In this document: positions 43,806 to 49,052 of the stretch, one piece after another | Layout of the letters: the number at the start of each line of letters is the position of its first letter | How positions within the stretch are numbered: position 1 is the stretch's first letter | IMG/VR virus record: IMGVR_UViG_3300017725_000009 | Span: 1 to 49,052 of that record | Reading direction: 5' to 3' (one strand) | From: a virus | Length of the DNA stretch: 49,052 bases | Position numbers and translations under genes: made by a program | The notes under the pieces: model-generated | Told to the model about the DNA's origin: nothing | Seen by the model: only the letters and a program-made list of their open reading frames with translations | Database searches by the model: none

Positions 43806-44045
43806 TTAGAATCCCTGAATTGTAGAACCGTGATGTCCTTTTTTAATGTTATTGATTTTTTTCTGAAGATCTCCAGGAACTTTGTTCCTCCAATCTCCAA
43901 CTTCACTGACAGAAGAAGCACATCCTGCAGACCAATCTTTATCCCATTCGGGATTCTCATCCTTCCAAGAACAATATTCTTTCATGGTCATTGAGAGATC
44001 CTTTTTCTCTCCAGTGGTTTTATTTATTACTGGGTATGTTGGCAT
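43806..44045 (-). CDS. Small conserved protein of unknown function
   Basis: A 79-residue protein from the ATG at 44045 (MPTYPVINKTTGEKKDLSMT). A longer frame would need a TTG start inside the neighbouring gene. It carries MKEYCSWKDENPEWDKDWSA, then GCASSVSEVGDWRNKVPGDL and a basic C-terminus. The 'PxWxKDWS' block is shared by small proteins of other T4-like phages. The N-terminal MPTY is reminiscent of FmdB-type zinc ribbons, but the cysteine pairs are missing, so I do not use that name. Confidence 0.72.
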   Translation of the reverse strand: MPTYPVINKTTGEKKDLSMTMKEYCSWKDENPEWDKDWSAGCASSVSEVGDWRNKVPGDLQKKINNIKKGHHGSTIQGF

Positions 44046-44047
44046 AA

Positions 44048-44575
44048 TTAAATCCAATCTGGTTTACGGGATGGGTCACGAAGATAATTAGATGTAACCC
44101 AAGGTTTGCTGCTAATGTACATTTTGTAAGCAGTAAAAGTGTCAATGCTTGTGTCAAGTTTAAACTCATCGGGCATTGCTCGTGCAAAATTTTGTGCTTG
44201 TGTGTGGTATATAATTGGTTTATCTGCTTTACGATGAAAAGTTTTCTTTGCTTCAAATAAAGCGTGACTACATGAATGTACTTTATTATATCTATGTGTA
44301 TACTCCATACACAATGCAGTACCATGAGCGATTAACCATGCAGTGTTGAATATATTCTCTGATGCCCATTTAGTGCAGGGATGATTACGAAATGCACCTT
44401 TCTTAGTAGCATAGGGTTCACCATTTATTTTATGGATAGGACCCCAGTCGTAATACCAAGATGAGTATATAATCGAAAGCATCTGACAACACTCAAGAGG
44501 CATTTTGACAATGTGTTTGTCTGGAAGAATTTGTGCAGATTTAGATGGACTTTGATCAGTAACAAAAATGTTCAT
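44048..44575 (-). CDS. Phage protein of the pyrimidine-dimer-glycosylase-like family, function uncertain
   Basis: A 175-residue protein with MNIFVTDQSPSKSAQILPDK, HIVKMPLECCQMLS, NHPCTKWASENIFNTAWLI, and AMPDEFKLDTSIDTFTAYKM. This pattern belongs to a family often found in cyanophages and other large phages that annotators link to T4 endonuclease V. I cannot confirm the glycosylase residues by eye, so DNA repair is only a possibility. It has its own sigma70-type promoter at 44615-44643, suggesting early expression. Confidence 0.65.
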   Translation of the reverse strand: MNIFVTDQSPSKSAQILPDKHIVKMPLECCQMLSIIYSSWYYDWGPIHKINGEPYATKKGAFRNHPCTKWASENIFNTAWLIAHGTALCMEYTHRYNKVHSCSHALFEAKKTFHRKADKPIIYHTQAQNFARAMPDEFKLDTSIDTFTAYKMYISSKPWVTSNYLRDPSRKPDWI

Positions 44576-44614
44576 AATCTGTGATCAATAGGATTTTGTT
44601 TCCTTATCTTCTTT

Positions 44615-44643
44615 AGAATACCATACGATTCTTCATATGTCAA
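44615..44643 (-). promoter_or_regulatory. Sigma70-type promoter for the 44048-44575 gene
   Basis: TTGACA (44643-44638), 17 bases, TATTCT (44620-44615) on the minus strand: a perfect -35 box and a 4/6 -10 box. The -35 box contains the TGA stop of thyX. The ATG lies ~40 bases downstream. Confidence 0.75.
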
Positions 44644-45296
44644 TCAACTGTAATCCATTCCAGTGCTTCTGCAACTGTAGGGAACTGTTCAATAAAGATT
44701 TGTTTACATGATTCTGCGACTTGCATGTGTTCTTTTTGTGTTCCATTTGCAGATCTCAAATTAATATAATGAATCCATGACCTGCATGAGCCAGTCATAT
44801 AAATTTTAGTTGGTGTGCAGAGAGGTAGCACATTACGAGCACACTCCTTCGCTACCCCAGATTCAAGCATTTGTTGATACAGTGCCATAGAAGAATCAAA
44901 TAGAGTCTGCATTTGCATCTCTAGTTTCTGAGTGATGAAAGGATCAAGGTCATCAATAGAGTTCTGACGATTCTTTGTATCCTGTCTACGAAGTTCTGGA
45001 AGAGGAATCTTATCTGATAAGATAGCACTAGAAGCATACCTCTGACTGAACTCTTGAAATGTAAAGCTACGATGTCTTAAAATTTGAGCTGCAATAGCTC
45101 TAGTAGTATCAATTTCCAAAGTCATAGAACTTTGTTCAAATACAGACCAGTGATTGTGCTTAATACAATATCCTAAAAGACCTGCATACTTTTCGTTGTC
45201 CTGATTAGATGGGTTAGAAACTCTGGCAATATATGCCATAGTTTTTTCTGCATCGGGAGTGACAGAAACTAATTGAGCGGTCATTTGTGAAGTCAT
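44640..45296 (-). CDS. thyX: Flavin-dependent thymidylate synthase
   Basis: A 218-residue protein with the ThyX signature RHRx7S: RHRSFTFQEFSQR at 74-86. Other conserved parts are the early IARVSNPS, HWSVFEQ near 49-55, and the C-terminal LRSANGTQKEH region with TGSCRSWIHYINLR. ThyX makes dTMP from dUMP using FAD, NADPH and methylenetetrahydrofolate, supplying DNA synthesis. It is typical of cyanophages. The next gene upstream ends two bases ahead. The start could also be Met5 (45284), which leaves the fold intact. Confidence 0.95.
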   Translation of the reverse strand: MTSQMTAQLVSVTPDAEKTMAYIARVSNPSNQDNEKYAGLLGYCIKHNHWSVFEQSSMTLEIDTTRAIAAQILRHRSFTFQEFSQRYASSAILSDKIPLPELRRQDTKNRQNSIDDLDPFITQKLEMQMQTLFDSSMALYQQMLESGVAKECARNVLPLCTPTKIYMTGSCRSWIHYINLRSANGTQKEHMQVAESCKQIFIEQFPTVAEALEWITVD

Positions 45297-45298
45297 AA

Positions 45299-45601
45299 TT
45301 AATTTTTCTTTTTGGTGTCTTCTTTCTGGACATAGTTCCAGAGCTTAGGGACTATTTTTCCATCAGTCCATGCTATATCTTTAACAACATTTCCATACTT
45401 ATCATAGTATGCATGGAAGATGTCAAGTTTTGAACCCATAACTATATCATACCAGACTTCAGTTCCATTGTCACAATGTACTAGATAAGCACTACGTGGT
45501 AGACTTTTATCTTTAGCAGCCGAAGGATCACAGTTTACATGAATGCAGACGACACTATACACAGATTTAAAGTTAGCTATATCAGTTCCTGATAATACCA
45601 T
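45299..45601 (-). CDS. Hypothetical protein
   Basis: A 100-residue protein (MVLSGTDIANFKSVYSVVCI) with SLPRSAYLVHCDNGTEVWYD, FHAYYDKYGNVVKDIAW and a Lys-rich C-terminus. It has four cysteines or fewer and no membrane segment. I recognise no family. It lies two bases ahead of thyX and nine after the 150-residue gene, inside the replication/metabolism block, so it is probably cotranscribed with them. Confidence 0.68.
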   Translation of the reverse strand: MVLSGTDIANFKSVYSVVCIHVNCDPSAAKDKSLPRSAYLVHCDNGTEVWYDIVMGSKLDIFHAYYDKYGNVVKDIAWTDGKIVPKLWNYVQKEDTKKKN

Positions 45602-45610
45602 ATGTTTTTC

Positions 45611-46063
45611 CTATGAACGATTTCCCCACTGAATTTCTGGATAAGCTTCAGAAATACATGCTTTAGTAATTTTATATCTTTTATTTAATTGTTTATCTTT
45701 GACAAGACATAGAACCTTTGCTTCTGATTCATGAAGGCCTTCTAGTAGTTGGATGAACATCATCTCTCTACGACCCTTGGCTAGCTTGTCATTACCACCT
45801 TTAACGAAGTGGTATAGTTTCTTGTACTCATGGAAGAGCAACGTGTGTTCTGTACCCTCTGGCGTGTCATTGGGAGTGTATGGAACATCACCTGGTGGCA
45901 CCATACTCTTTACAGACTCATCATATCCCCAAATGAGAATAGATTGTAGAGCAGGACTCTTATACTTCTTGAGTAGTGTAACTTTTTCTTTTTTAGTTTT
46001 AGCGTTAGAGATCTTCTGAAGAACTTCAGAGATCAACAATTTTTCTACAGGTAATTCAGCCAT
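45611..46063 (-). CDS. Conserved T4-like phage protein of unknown function
   Basis: A 150-residue protein with the recognisable pattern ISEVLQKISNAKTKKEKVTL, LQSILIWGYDESVKSMVPPG, TPEGTEHTLLFHEYKKLYHF, and LLEGLHESEAKVLCLVKDKQ. Proteins of this pattern occur across T4-like phages, usually near replication genes; the role is unknown to me. It ends in TAG, another example of amber used as a normal stop here. It sits two bases after the RNase H gene. Confidence 0.75.
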   Translation of the reverse strand: MAELPVEKLLISEVLQKISNAKTKKEKVTLLKKYKSPALQSILIWGYDESVKSMVPPGDVPYTPNDTPEGTEHTLLFHEYKKLYHFVKGGNDKLAKGRREMMFIQLLEGLHESEAKVLCLVKDKQLNKRYKITKACISEAYPEIQWGNRS

Positions 46064-46065
46064 AG

Positions 46066-46920
46066 TTAAAAATCCTCTATATCATTTAATAGTGTAGTCA
46101 GTTTATTTTTTAAGAAGTAATTAATTGTAACTCCTTGTTTTACAGTACTATTTAACCGATTGAATTCGGAGACAATTTCAGTTTGAATGTCTTCTGGAAT
46201 GCAACTCAGATCAATTAATTTTTTATTGCGTTCATAATTTTTCAATTGAATATCAGTACAAAAACTTTTTGGATCTGCAGAAATCCACTTCACCAGATTT
46301 TTTTTGTTGATTGGTTTCTGTCTCTTACCAGATACAAATGTATCATCATCAGATAAGAAGTTTGGAATACCATCACTTCGATCTCCCTTAATGATATGCT
46401 CCATCAAAAATTCTTTGGGATTATCAAGAGTGATGTATTTTTTCTGTACTGGATTATATTGAGAAACGAAAGAATACTTACCTAGTTGAAGGAAGTCTTT
46501 ATCACCAGACATGATAAGAACTTTTTCTGGATTATCCTTACTAGAATTATTCTTGATCAAAATACTGATGATGTCATCAGCTTCTGCGCCATATACATCC
46601 ATGACAATATATGGAAAGTTGTTTCTAATTTCGTCTCTAATTTTGTTTAGACATTCAAAGATAGCATTCCAATCATGCGATGAATTTTCTCTATCTTTTT
46701 TACGGTTCTGTTTATAGAAAGGAAACTCTTTCTTCCTCCAATAAAATTTAGAATCATAACAAAGAACTAGTTCGCCAAACTCATTACCAAATGTTTTTTT
46801 ATAATGTCTTAAAGAATTTAAGACCATGTGCCGAACTAGATCTTCATCAAGTCCATTACTATTTTTCACTTGTACCATCAGATTACTGATCATACATTGA
46901 TTCATGTCAACTAAAATCAT
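46066..46920 (-). CDS. rnh: RNase H / 5'-3' exonuclease, T4 Rnh-like
   Basis: A 284-residue protein (T4 RNase H: 305) of the FEN-1/5'-nuclease family. Metal-binding acidic motifs are visible as D5 (ILVDMNQ), LVLCYDSKFYWRKK, GAEADDIISIL, MSGDKDFLQL and IKGDRSDGIPNF. In T4 this enzyme removes RNA primers and adjacent DNA from lagging-strand fragments together with gp32. The start lies two bases after the upstream gene, whose last codons provide a GAGG. Confidence 0.9.
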   Translation of the reverse strand: MILVDMNQCMISNLMVQVKNSNGLDEDLVRHMVLNSLRHYKKTFGNEFGELVLCYDSKFYWRKKEFPFYKQNRKKDRENSSHDWNAIFECLNKIRDEIRNNFPYIVMDVYGAEADDIISILIKNNSSKDNPEKVLIMSGDKDFLQLGKYSFVSQYNPVQKKYITLDNPKEFLMEHIIKGDRSDGIPNFLSDDDTFVSGKRQKPINKKNLVKWISADPKSFCTDIQLKNYERNKKLIDLSCIPEDIQTEIVSEFNRLNSTVKQGVTINYFLKNKLTTLLNDIEDF

Positions 46921-46922
46921 AG

Positions 46923-47153
46923 TTAGTCCTCTTCGTATTCCTCCTCGTCTATAAATCTAACGGACAAAAGTTCTTCTTCAATCATAAAACCCTGATCGTT
47001 TAACATCTCTGGATGAATATTCATATTCTGTGTAGCTGTTAGCTCCATGAATGATGTATAGTATTCATTACCAAACCATCCAAAAATGAAACCCAGGCCC
47101 ACACCCACAAGACAGAATAAAAAGCTGAGCACTAGTGTAGTTACTTCTGTCAT
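46923..47153 (-). CDS. Small single-pass membrane protein
   Basis: A 76-residue protein with one strong N-terminal membrane segment (residues ~7-27, LVLSFLFCLVGVGLGFIFGW) and an acidic cytoplasmic-type tail ending DEEEYEED. AAGGAGAGGATC-ATG is a good ribosome-binding arrangement. No family is recognised. Its place just ahead of RNase H suggests coexpression only. Small membrane proteins in early phage regions can act on the host envelope or on host processes, but nothing specific is visible. Confidence 0.7.
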   Translation of the reverse strand: MTEVTTLVLSFLFCLVGVGLGFIFGWFGNEYYTSFMELTATQNMNIHPEMLNDQGFMIEEELLSVRFIDEEEYEED

Positions 47154-47163
47154 GATCCTCTCC

Positions 47164-47340
47164 TTAAGGTTCTTCCTTAATAATTTTTAACTTTACTCGA
47201 TATTTTTTCTTGAAACAAGAAAATAATTTATCTAAGCAAAGAACATATTCTGGTTCTGGTTCCGGTTCAGTTTCTACGTTGCCTCCACTTAACATAGCCC
47301 TTACGTTAGTATTTAGATACTTCTCGGGTATGTCAGTCAT
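47164..47340 (-). CDS. Small 58-residue protein
   Basis: A frame of 58 codons from the ATG at 47340 to TAA at 47164-47166. It overlaps the stop of the upstream 235-residue gene by ATGA. The product starts MTDIPEKYLNTNVRAMLSGG, has a Glu/Pro repeat (ETEPEPEPEY), then LCLDKLFSCFKKKYRV and a basic end. It fills what would otherwise be a ~180-base gap between two genes. The ATGA coupling and tight fit support a real gene; the function is unknown. Confidence 0.68.
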   Translation of the reverse strand: MTDIPEKYLNTNVRAMLSGGNVETEPEPEPEYVLCLDKLFSCFKKKYRVKLKIIKEEP

Positions 47341-48044
47341 TTAATAACTCTCAATGGAAAGTAGTTTGGAGAAACTGTTTTGGGCACTGATCTAATTTTG
47401 TTTGGTAGTTCACCGAATGATCGTGAACAATTTAAAGATGTTACTGACATAATAGTTTTGATTGTTTGATCAATCTTTTTAATTTTTTTAATGCCAGAAA
47501 GTTCTTCATCGTAATTAATAATCCTTGCACCAGTACAAGAAAGTTTTTTACCTGTCAAAAAAAGAATTTCATTGGTTTTTATGTTGATTAGGAACACTGA
47601 CTTAGAGTCAATGATCTCCGTCTTGGAAACGGGAGTGTATTTTTCCTCTCCTATTATAACAGGCTTTTGGATTAAGTGCAAGTCCTTGGTCAGCTGATCT
47701 GGATTTTTCTTTCTCTTGCGGCGAACAATTTTTTTGAAATCTTTATATTTCTCTACATCATGTATAAATCTTTCCAATAAACACTTAAGTTCTTTTAGTT
47801 CAGATTTTTTATAACCACCATAAGCTTCAACTAGAAACCTATCACCATCAAGAGCACCATCAACCTCATCTAAGAGATCTGTGACAAAATGAAATTTGTC
47901 TGATGTATATTCATTGATAGTTTTCCTATCAATATCTTCGGATTGCAGATACTTGAAGAAATCAACACGAATTTTCTTCTTAGTAATTACATACTCATCC
48001 AAGATGGTATCTACAAATTGAGTGATTGTTTCAGTGCGAGTCAT
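47337..48044 (-). CDS. Hypothetical protein
   Basis: A 235-residue protein (MTRTETITQFVDTILDEYVI). The first ~120 residues are helical, ending in a basic KKIVRRKRKKNP patch at ~105-115. The rest is beta-rich, with SVFLINIKTNEILFLTG and a SLNCSRSFGELPNKIRSVPK stretch near the end. The basic patch hints at nucleic acid contact, which is inference. It is coupled by ATGA overlaps to glutaredoxin upstream and the 58-residue gene downstream. Confidence 0.7.
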   Translation of the reverse strand: MTRTETITQFVDTILDEYVITKKKIRVDFFKYLQSEDIDRKTINEYTSDKFHFVTDLLDEVDGALDGDRFLVEAYGGYKKSELKELKCLLERFIHDVEKYKDFKKIVRRKRKKNPDQLTKDLHLIQKPVIIGEEKYTPVSKTEIIDSKSVFLINIKTNEILFLTGKKLSCTGARIINYDEELSGIKKIKKIDQTIKTIMSVTSLNCSRSFGELPNKIRSVPKTVSPNYFPLRVIK

Positions 48045-48277
48045 AAGATTTTTTGCTCTTGCAAATATTGAAGTGTTTCTTTACATCCACCGATGTGTTT
48101 CATTCCAATTGATACTTGAGGAAAAGTGGCACCCTCCCCAAATTCATTATAGAATTGATTTTTATTAAAATCTTTATTGTACTTATATTCTAGATAATCA
48201 ATTTCAACTGCTTTAAAAAGTTGTTTGACTCTATCACACCACTGACAATTTTCCTTTGTGTAAACTACTGCTTGCAT
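48041..48277 (-). CDS. grx: Glutaredoxin
   Basis: A 78-residue protein with the thioredoxin-fold layout: redox pair C11-Q-W-C14 after VVYTKEN, the cis-proline motif TFPQV at 51-55, and the glutathione-binding IGG at 62-64. Glutaredoxins reduce ribonucleotide reductase and other disulfides with glutathione; cyanophages often carry one near nucleotide-metabolism genes. AGGAG lies six bases ahead of the ATG. Confidence 0.93.
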   Translation of the reverse strand: MQAVVYTKENCQWCDRVKQLFKAVEIDYLEYKYNKDFNKNQFYNEFGEGATFPQVSIGMKHIGGCKETLQYLQEQKIL

Positions 48278-48286
48278 TCTAAACTC

Positions 48287-48493
48287 CTATCCTAATTTTT
48301 TGGCAATAGTAAGAGGGTTTTTTTGTTGACGGCGATAATTTTTCAACATTTTATTTAGTGTAGTTGCCCTTGATCGTTCTAATGATTTCCTTTCTTGGTA
48401 CGACATCTTTGGTTGCTCTGGTTGTTCTGGTTGAGCAGGTTCGTCAATAACTTCTTGAGCTTCAACATCAACAATTAGGTTTTCTTCAGTCAT
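48287..48493 (-). CDS. Small hypothetical protein with Pro/Glu/Gln-rich N-terminus
   Basis: A 68-residue protein. The N-terminal half is acidic with a PEQPEQP repeat (DEPAQPEQPEQPKM), and the C-terminal half is basic and helical (YQERKSLERSRATTLNKMLK). It ends in TAG, followed nine bases later by glutaredoxin. It is the first gene after the promoter at 48512-48540. I recognise no family; the bipolar charge suggests a small adaptor or nucleic-acid-associated protein, which is a guess. Confidence 0.65.
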   Translation of the reverse strand: MTEENLIVDVEAQEVIDEPAQPEQPEQPKMSYQERKSLERSRATTLNKMLKNYRRQQKNPLTIAKKLG

Positions 48494-48511
48494 AGTACTT
48501 TAATTTTTTTT

Positions 48512-48540
48512 ATTATATCAAAAAAGGGGGGTCTTTGCAA
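48512..48540 (-). promoter_or_regulatory. Sigma70-type promoter overlapping a terminator
   Basis: TTGCAA (48540-48535), 17 bases, TATAAT (48517-48512) on the minus strand. The -10 box is perfect and the -35 box partial. It would start the unit beginning with the 48287-48493 gene. The spacer contains one arm of the upstream terminator and its T run. Confidence 0.65.
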
Positions 48541-48546
48541 CCCCCC
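48520..48546 (-). terminator. Rho-independent terminator after the 48578-48796 gene
   Basis: On the minus strand the 7-bp stem GGGGGGT/ACCCCCC (arms 48540-48546 and 48526-48532) with a 7-base loop is followed by six T's (48525-48520). It should end the transcript of the two genes at the right edge of the window. Confidence 0.85.
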
Positions 48547-48577
48547 TAATAATTTATATATTTATTTTTTAGACTTA

Positions 48578-48796
48578 TTAAAGATTAGAAGAATCTTTAT
48601 AAAGATCTTCCAGTTTTTCTCTGGATAGATCTACATACATCACCTCTTCACCTGCTTCAGGTGCTTCAGGGTGCTTTGGTTTGGGTGTATTCATCTCTAC
48701 GTTGATAGATTGAATGTTAGCCCACATCATAGCAAAGGCAGCACCACCAATGGCAGCGAAGCACACAAAGTATATCAAAAGTTCAAAGTTATTCAT
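48578..48796 (-). CDS. Small single-pass membrane protein
   Basis: A 72-residue protein with one N-terminal membrane segment (~5-25, ELLIYFVCFAAIGGAAFAMM) and a soluble acidic tail (PKPKHPEAPEAGEEVMYVDL). Its start overlaps the stop of the upstream gene by ATGA, so the two are probably made together. No family is recognised. Confidence 0.7.
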   Translation of the reverse strand: MNNFELLIYFVCFAAIGGAAFAMMWANIQSINVEMNTPKPKHPEAPEAGEEVMYVDLSREKLEDLYKDSSNL

Positions 48797-49038
48797 GCTT
48801 CCTGCAGAGATTGAACTGTGTTGTGAAGTTCTCCAATGTCTAGGAGACCTTCAGCACTGAACCAGGGAGCATTCTCCCAACTAAATCCAACACCCATGGT
48901 GCTATCAGGTGCTGTGATGTACCAATGACATGCTGTGTCTGGCACATCAACAGCGCACTTACTCCAGTCATCGCTCCACTGTGGGACTTGTACCCACATC
49001 ACCGCAGCAAATATAAAACTGAAGAGTGATTTAATCAC
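48793..49038 (-). CDS. Small probable exported protein
   Basis: An 81-residue product starting at GTG (49038) with GAGG eight bases ahead; an in-frame TAA just upstream rules out a longer start. The N-terminus MIKSLFSFIFAAVMWVQVPQ looks like a signal peptide or membrane anchor. The rest is Trp-rich, with WSDDWSKCAVDVPDTACHWY and GFSWENAPWFSAEGLLDIGE, and two cysteines that could form a disulfide outside the cytoplasm. The family is not named to me, though a similar pattern seems familiar from cyanophages. Confidence 0.7.
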   Translation of the reverse strand: MIKSLFSFIFAAVMWVQVPQWSDDWSKCAVDVPDTACHWYITAPDSTMGVGFSWENAPWFSAEGLLDIGELHNTVQSLQEA

Positions 49039-49052
49039 AGTGCATTACCTCT

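Noticed and set aside
43806-44045. FmdB-type zinc-ribbon regulator
   Set aside because: The opening MPTY is similar, but the two CxxC pairs that define that family are absent.
48559-48566. AATAAATA late promoter near the right end
   Set aside because: It is followed at once by the terminator hairpin and no gene start is near; the A-rich tract ahead of a hairpin can produce this string by chance.
1-49052. CRISPR array, insertion sequence, integrase or attachment site
   Set aside because: I found no regularly spaced short repeats, transposase or integrase motifs, or flanking direct repeats; the tRNA shows no duplicated 3' end nearby.

Overview
The window is a contiguous stretch of a T4-like (myovirus) phage genome, almost certainly a marine cyanophage of Synechococcus or Prochlorococcus. 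The reasons are AT-rich sequence, a T4-type baseplate and hub set (gp4, gp26, gp27, gp5, gp48 and gp53 relatives), the T4 replication block (gp32, gp59, gp33, RNase H), and accessory genes typical of cyanophages (PhoH-like ATPase, ThyX, glutaredoxin, and a CP12-like Calvin-cycle regulator). All identifications come from reading the protein sequences; no database search was run.

Layout: 1-11.8 kb (minus strand) is an array of tail-fibre or adhesin genes: a partial fibre running off the left edge, two large LamG/SPRY-type paralogues, and small fibre or decoration proteins. 11.9-26.6 kb holds a small gene and one giant 4737-codon virion gene (29% of the window) with two tandem T4-type late promoters ahead of it. 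26.7-27.2 kb holds tRNA-Leu(UAA) and a 61-codon gene, each with its own sigma70-like promoter. 27.2-38.4 kb (minus) is the baseplate/hub/tail-assembly cluster: gp4, two structural genes, gp26 with a likely -1 frameshift extension, two large hub or tape-measure-like proteins carrying an M23 peptidase and a lysozyme-like domain, gp27 (interrupted by an in-frame amber codon), CP12, then gp5. 38.4-40.2 kb is the only plus-strand block (gp48, gp53), ending at a terminator shared with convergent gp32. 40.2-49.05 kb (minus) is the early/middle replication and nucleotide-metabolism block, with several small unknown genes.

Regulation can be read at two levels. Late structural genes carry NATAAATA boxes about 20-40 bases ahead of their start codons, often overlapping the stop codon of the gene before. 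Early/middle genes and the tRNA carry TTGAnn-N17-TATnnT promoters, four of which have the -35 box on the preceding stop codon. Rho-independent hairpins separate several units.

The observations most worth following up are a canonical T_TTT_TTC slippery site that would fuse the gp26-like chaperone to a 61-residue extension just ahead of a tape-measure-like gene; an amber codon splitting gp27 with the frame fully preserved; a CP12 gene placed inside the late baseplate operon; the reuse of stop codons as -35 boxes; and a 58-bp exact repeat shared by the two large fibre paralogues. I saw no CRISPR array, insertion sequence, integrase or attachment site.
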